DNA of 64,000 bases from Varroa destructor. Lineage: Eukaryota > Arthropoda > Arachnida > Mesostigmata > Varroidae. Positions 59,290-64,000 of the stretch are shown one piece after another. The stretch spans positions 31,177,309 to 31,241,308 of the forward strand of contig NW_019211457.1 in assembly GCF_002443255.2 (NCBI RefSeq), read 5' to 3'. How positions within the stretch are numbered: position 1 is the stretch's first letter; every line of letters starts with the position of its first letter. The translations under genes and the position numbers were made by a program. The notes under the pieces were generated by a model, which worked only from the letters and a program-made list of their open reading frames with translations, was not told where the DNA came from and searched no databases.

Positions 59290-62200
59290 ATGGATGACGT
59301 GTTCTTAAGCGTTATCATATCTGCGCTTTTTTTTTTATAAAGGTTTTGCACTCTCTACTAGCTGTTGAATAAACGAGTGCTTGAAAAATATTTAAACTAT
59401 AATATGTATTCATTGTGTCAGTGTAAATATGTTTCGATTTTTTCGCGTAATTATGTTATTTTCTTAAGTGAACTGCGCACAGAAACACGAGTGCCTGTAG
59501 CAAACGCACCTAAGGGAAGGCCGCATGCTTCTAAAGAACTTGATAATCTCATAGCGTTCATGTTATTACTTTAGGAATACATACAAGTGTCACAGGCTAA
59601 CAACGTTAACGTCACCGACCATCACAGTGTACGCGATTTTTTTTTAAATATACACAGATGAAAGATATGATAAATATATATAGGGCTAAACGGTAGATTG
59701 CCTAAAGCTCTCACTCTTTTGGCCGAAGAAAATATCATTTAAGACATGGGTGTTTAAGCGTTATCAGTTGCCTTACTGTAACTCTGAGCAGTCCGTGGCG
59801 TTGGGACGTTAACCATCGTTATAAACACTTTGTCGTACATTCACATTTAAATACACTCTTTATAGCAAGCGAACAATTGCCCAGAGTGAAAGGCACAGAC
59901 TAATAGGCAGATGGCATATCTCTGAAGGAGACCACACCACAGCTGTTCGATAGTCAAACTTCAGTTGACTATCCAACACATGATTAAAAAATAATTTTTT
60001 TTTTTTTTTGCATAATATGTTTATTAAAACACTATGGTTGCGAAAAAGCCCGTAGCATGACCTGTAGAGTGTAAGGCTCACGATAGAAACCGTTGCTATG
60101 TGTGTATTGTACACTGAGAGTGAAAATGCGCCTAGCTTCGGTCCGAAAATTTCGAAAAATCGAAAATTTCCGGCATGGTTACGTTCATTGATAGTCCCAA
60201 AAACCGTACAAGATTGTCATGTTCCCCGATAACAAACATTAAACAAACATAATATATAGCTATGAAGACGCACCGTAATGATATAGCCATATACTTAAAT
60301 CACAATCGTCGTAAACACGCCGTCTTGCACCTGTACGCTTCTATCAATGAGACCCCTACCGTTCCTACACTTGCTACACGCTGGCACGCTGAAAATTAGT
60401 CCTTACGTTTGGGGAATATCATCGCTGAATGATTCCAGTCTCAATGTCGTGAAACTGGCAGGACCATCTACATTTGTATTTCGCTATCATCCCACACGTA
60501 AAAAGCGTTGATTTTTTCTCTAAATGTCAGCCCGCTTCAGTATTAGTTAGTAGAGTTTCCATCTCTAATGGCACTATCATCGCACGCAGTCCTACTTCTC
60601 TCTCCTCCTAACGTCTCCTTAAATCGCATTATTATATTATATTACATATTTATTATATCATTATGTTAATTTTTATTCGTTGACACAGGCAATACACGCA
60701 GCAGTATTGAGTCGTTTGGGTTTACAGTCGAGAAAAAAGAAAAGGAGCTCCTGACATCACGACAAAGCTTTCGTTATCAAAATTACGTCAAACATAATAA
60801 ACCTAGAGTCTCCCATATTCGTTCAGATACATTCAATCTGTAAAATCCTATCATAGTTAAAGAGGGCTATTTGAAAGGTGCGTTTATGCGTATAAATAGA
60901 GAAAATTAAGTGTGCTTTACGCTAACAACCGCCGCTTCATCGTCTAGCAAGAGATTCCCTAGCTAACCTAAGATCCGAACTTGAAGCCGGTTTAGCGCTT
61001 AATTTCGCTTACGGTTTAGGATGGGCATATCGAAATGAAATTCGAAAAATTCTCCCATAGGCCTGGAATCGGATAGCGCATAGGGATCAAATTGAGATCG
61101 TGGACGATTGCCCAAATAGTTCCAATCGAATAAATGTACACATTTAATCAAGATTAAGTTATTTATGCACACATTTTGCTCATTCATTTAATGATCAGTG
61201 ACCCACTGGCTGAAAATATTATGGCAGGACTCGCGTGGGCATAAGTGTTAATATCCACTAACATAAATCGGTCGCTACGATGCAGTTGCCTGTGCAGTCC
61301 GCGTCCGATATGTTCCTCGTCGATGGCACTACAGTTCCTGTCAATTCATACGGTCAATGACGTTCTTCTTCCTTTATGATATTGAATTTCATAGAGGAAG
61401 CATATAATATCGGCTGAATAGACCATATCCTGGTGAAGCTTTGATGACGCCAACACGTTGACGTCAGAGCGTTCGATCAACAAGATGCAACTTGCTGTTT
61501 CAGGTAAAATCCGTTTAGCTTTAGAATGTGCATTTCATGCATTACAATGCAGTCTGGGATTTGTTTCTGCAGTAACGTTTCCCGATGGTACCGGGCGTGA
61601 AGGGCAACATATTTATTATATAGTCCGGGATCTCGAAGGCTCGTAAATCAACCACTGCGTTGAAAAATGCTACAGCTTAGTAGTTCCGTCATAAAATACA
61701 TTTTATTCATTGCTATAGTGGCCTATTGTGTGTATTTCCGTATACTTTTTGTAATGGTTTCGTGCTAAAGAGACTAATTTACCAACGAGCGTAAAAAGAA
61801 AAAACAAGCGTCCGTGTTTAATAGATAGAAGTTCTCGTGAGTTTTAAACAAAGGTGTAAGTGAATCCCAAACTGGATGTTCCGTTGCTGGAAGTGATAGT
61901 TTGATCATGTATATATTTCTTTGTTTGTCGTCACTGAAATTTTGTGTGGCTATGCAGTGCTAGGCTTTACTCGATTAAGATCATTTTTTCACACAATATT
62001 TTTGAAAATCAATTTTTGTGTGCATTTTTAAATTCGATGTTGTTACATTGTCACAATGATCCATCCATAAAGGCAACAGATAGTCACTTTACACACATGC
62101 AAATATGACATCTACTAACAGTGGCAATAATGCTGCTTTTTGATTATTGTTTTAGGTAGATTCACTTCTGCTCACAAGTTCTGTTGGTCTTCCTCGATCC

Positions 62201-64000
62201 TCATAAAAGGTTATGTTTTTACGGTATTACCTTTGTCTAGCACCATGTAACTACATTTTTCGGCTATATCCTCACAACTCATTGTCCCCACGATGTTAGA
62301 CTCTAGCAAAAAAAACTGGCTGAAGCTGTACTAATTGATAGATAATGTTTTAAGGAGAAAGAAACCCAGAAGCCTACTAGGTCTGCTGAACGCAATGGAA
62401 TGAGTTCACTCTCTTTCTCTCCTGGCAGGAGTTGATCCTGATGCTTCGTCAAGCATGGCTTTCCGGTCGTCTGCGTCAGCGAACAGCTTATTTATTCTTC
62501 TACTTTTTTAGAGGGGAGCTGTTTTAGCGGGTAACCAACTTGGGCCACACAGGCCGCAGAGCTAGAGACCCACACAACCTATCCAGATACGTATGTAATT
62601 ACCAATTATCATGTCTCATCATGTGCAAATATGAGCAGATGTGAAACATGAATAGACCCGAAACTAGAAAATCGGATCTATATAATGCATGCTTCTTTTA
62701 AATACACAAAGTAATGCATTGACACCCATATTGTAATGGAAACAACGCATTGTTCCAGTTTCTAGGAAATTACAGCTTAAGAATAGGTTTATACTATATT
62801 TTAAAAGTTAACTCGCTTAATAAACTGTGGAAACAAGGGGTACATGGCAATTTAGATTTGAAGGCATACGTAAACAAACTTTATGCCAGGAGCCAACCTC
62901 CAACAATACTTTAGGGCAATATGAGACGTGATACTTATATAGCTATACATTGAAATTTGAAGTAGCTCTTGGGCCATGTAGTTGAAACTGCAGGACAGAG
63001 GAAAATTAATTCGTACACGTAAGGCAAAGCGAACTTACGCTAGGAAGTTTTGCCGTTCTTTCTGGCAACCTTGAAAGTGTTTTTGTGCTGTTTGTTTAAC
63101 CGTATTTTGATTAATACCTGAGATTCCATTTTCAACAACAAAATATAACTTAATTCACTTAGAGCACGTACTTCAATCTAAATAAGGTGCCTTTGCGTGC
63201 TTCCTTGAGCTTGAGGGAAGTACGCTAAGTTTTGCAATGGATATTTTTTCTTCTGTTTCGGTTAACCGTATTTTCAATTGATCCATGTACTTATATGAAT
63301 TTTTTTAGGGTAGACAAATAAAGGTTTACGAGTGTATTCTTTGCATTCTGAATCCGTTAAGAATGGATTAGGATCGCTATTTTTATTTTCCCTGTAAAAC
63401 TTTTTCTTTTCATCTACCTTCTAATAATAATGGTTCGTATAGTATTTCCTTGTTTCGTTTCTTCTACTCTTTGGAAATGTACAAAGGAAATTTGAGTAGA
63501 CTGCTTGTTAGGCTGCTGGGACAACCTTTATACTCAAGACCTGTGTCTAATTTGACGAGTTCGTTGTTTCTGGGCGGAAGATAAAAAAAAATCCCTAGAC
63601 ATCGCGCCATATCATCCTAACCTTGAACCTTGCCTTCGGTCCCAAAAAGTAAGCCGAGAGGAACCGATCACTGATTAAGTGTAAACTACAAAGCTGGTGT
63701 TGTCCACTTTCTAGTATTTCTTGCTGGTTAAACTTACCTTCCACGCAAAAGATACCCGCTCTGATTTGAACTAATCTCATATAAAGAAGCATTAATAAAC
63801 TGTAACAAAAAGTCTTGTTAAAACTATATGAAACACGACTTTCATTTGCCGTCCAGGCTTAAGCAAGCACCAAGTTCCCTGTTCGATGATTTTAAAGGGC
63901 CAAAAAATAAACAGCCTCTATTGGATGTTGTTGACAAACGTTTCTCTCATCAAGATATCATATAGAACGATCACGATATCGTAGCTAATGACTTTAATGA
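59290..64000. other. Gene-poor DNA to the end of the window
   Basis: No supported gene. A minus-strand frame at 60999-61187 has non-repetitive, coding-like composition (FDPYALSDSRPMGEF) and a possible splice donor at its end, but no family is recognised. Frames at 59365-59574, 61458-61646 and 63595-63792 have no support. A T-run lies near 59993-60009. Confidence 0.35.

Noticed and set aside
1..64000. CRISPR arrays, operons, prokaryotic or viral genes
   Set aside because: No spaced direct repeats or prokaryotic gene layout; the window is clearly eukaryotic, and no viral gene was recognised.

Overview
The window is eukaryotic nuclear DNA from an arthropod. The genes have GT-AG introns, AATAAA signals and TATA/pyrimidine promoter elements, and long AT-rich gaps separate them. 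The eEF1A protein reads as chelicerate. A mesostigmatid mite (Varroa-like) fits the base composition, the decayed cuticle gene and the gene structures, but the species is an inference from sequence character, not from a database match.

Left part (1-28.3 kb) holds the intact genes. A terminal exon of an unidentified + strand gene ends at 747. eEF1A (6089-8145, +) has a TATA box and a pyrimidine-rich start region. A dead LINE reverse-transcriptase piece (about 11.94-12.72 kb, -) precedes TSR2 (13330-14996, -, three exons). RWDD4 (16354-17907, +, three exons) is transcribed divergently from TSR2. TMEM9 follows (21198-24900, +, five exons), and then an intronless METTL15/RsmH-type mitochondrial rRNA methyltransferase (27170-28276, -). 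All exon joins of TSR2, RWDD4 and TMEM9 were worked out by hand; they keep frame and give proteins close to the family lengths (195, 188 and 207 aa). By theme, eEF1A (elongation), TSR2 (eS26 chaperone) and METTL15 (mitoribosomal rRNA methylation) all serve translation. That is a list of housekeeping genes, not evidence of an operon-like unit.

Right part (28.3-64 kb) is gene-poor and works as a graveyard. It contains a broken Rebers-Riddiford cuticle-protein gene (31663-32352, -) and at least three broken cytochrome P450 copies on the minus strand (39.4-40.8, 47.9-49.2 and 58.95-59.3 kb), with a possible fourth fragment at 49.25-49.45 kb. It also holds a mariner transposase relic (about 57.1-57.7 kb, -), a 25-bp near-perfect inverted repeat with a 4-nt spacer (34.62-34.67 kb), and microsatellites. 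No intact protein-coding gene could be supported between 28.3 and 64 kb.

I did not find a new multi-gene system. The observations most worth following up are the P450 and cuticle gene decay, the foldback at 34.6 kb, the palindrome inside the P450 relic, the G10 run in RWDD4 coding sequence, and the unusual residues in eEF1A and METTL15.
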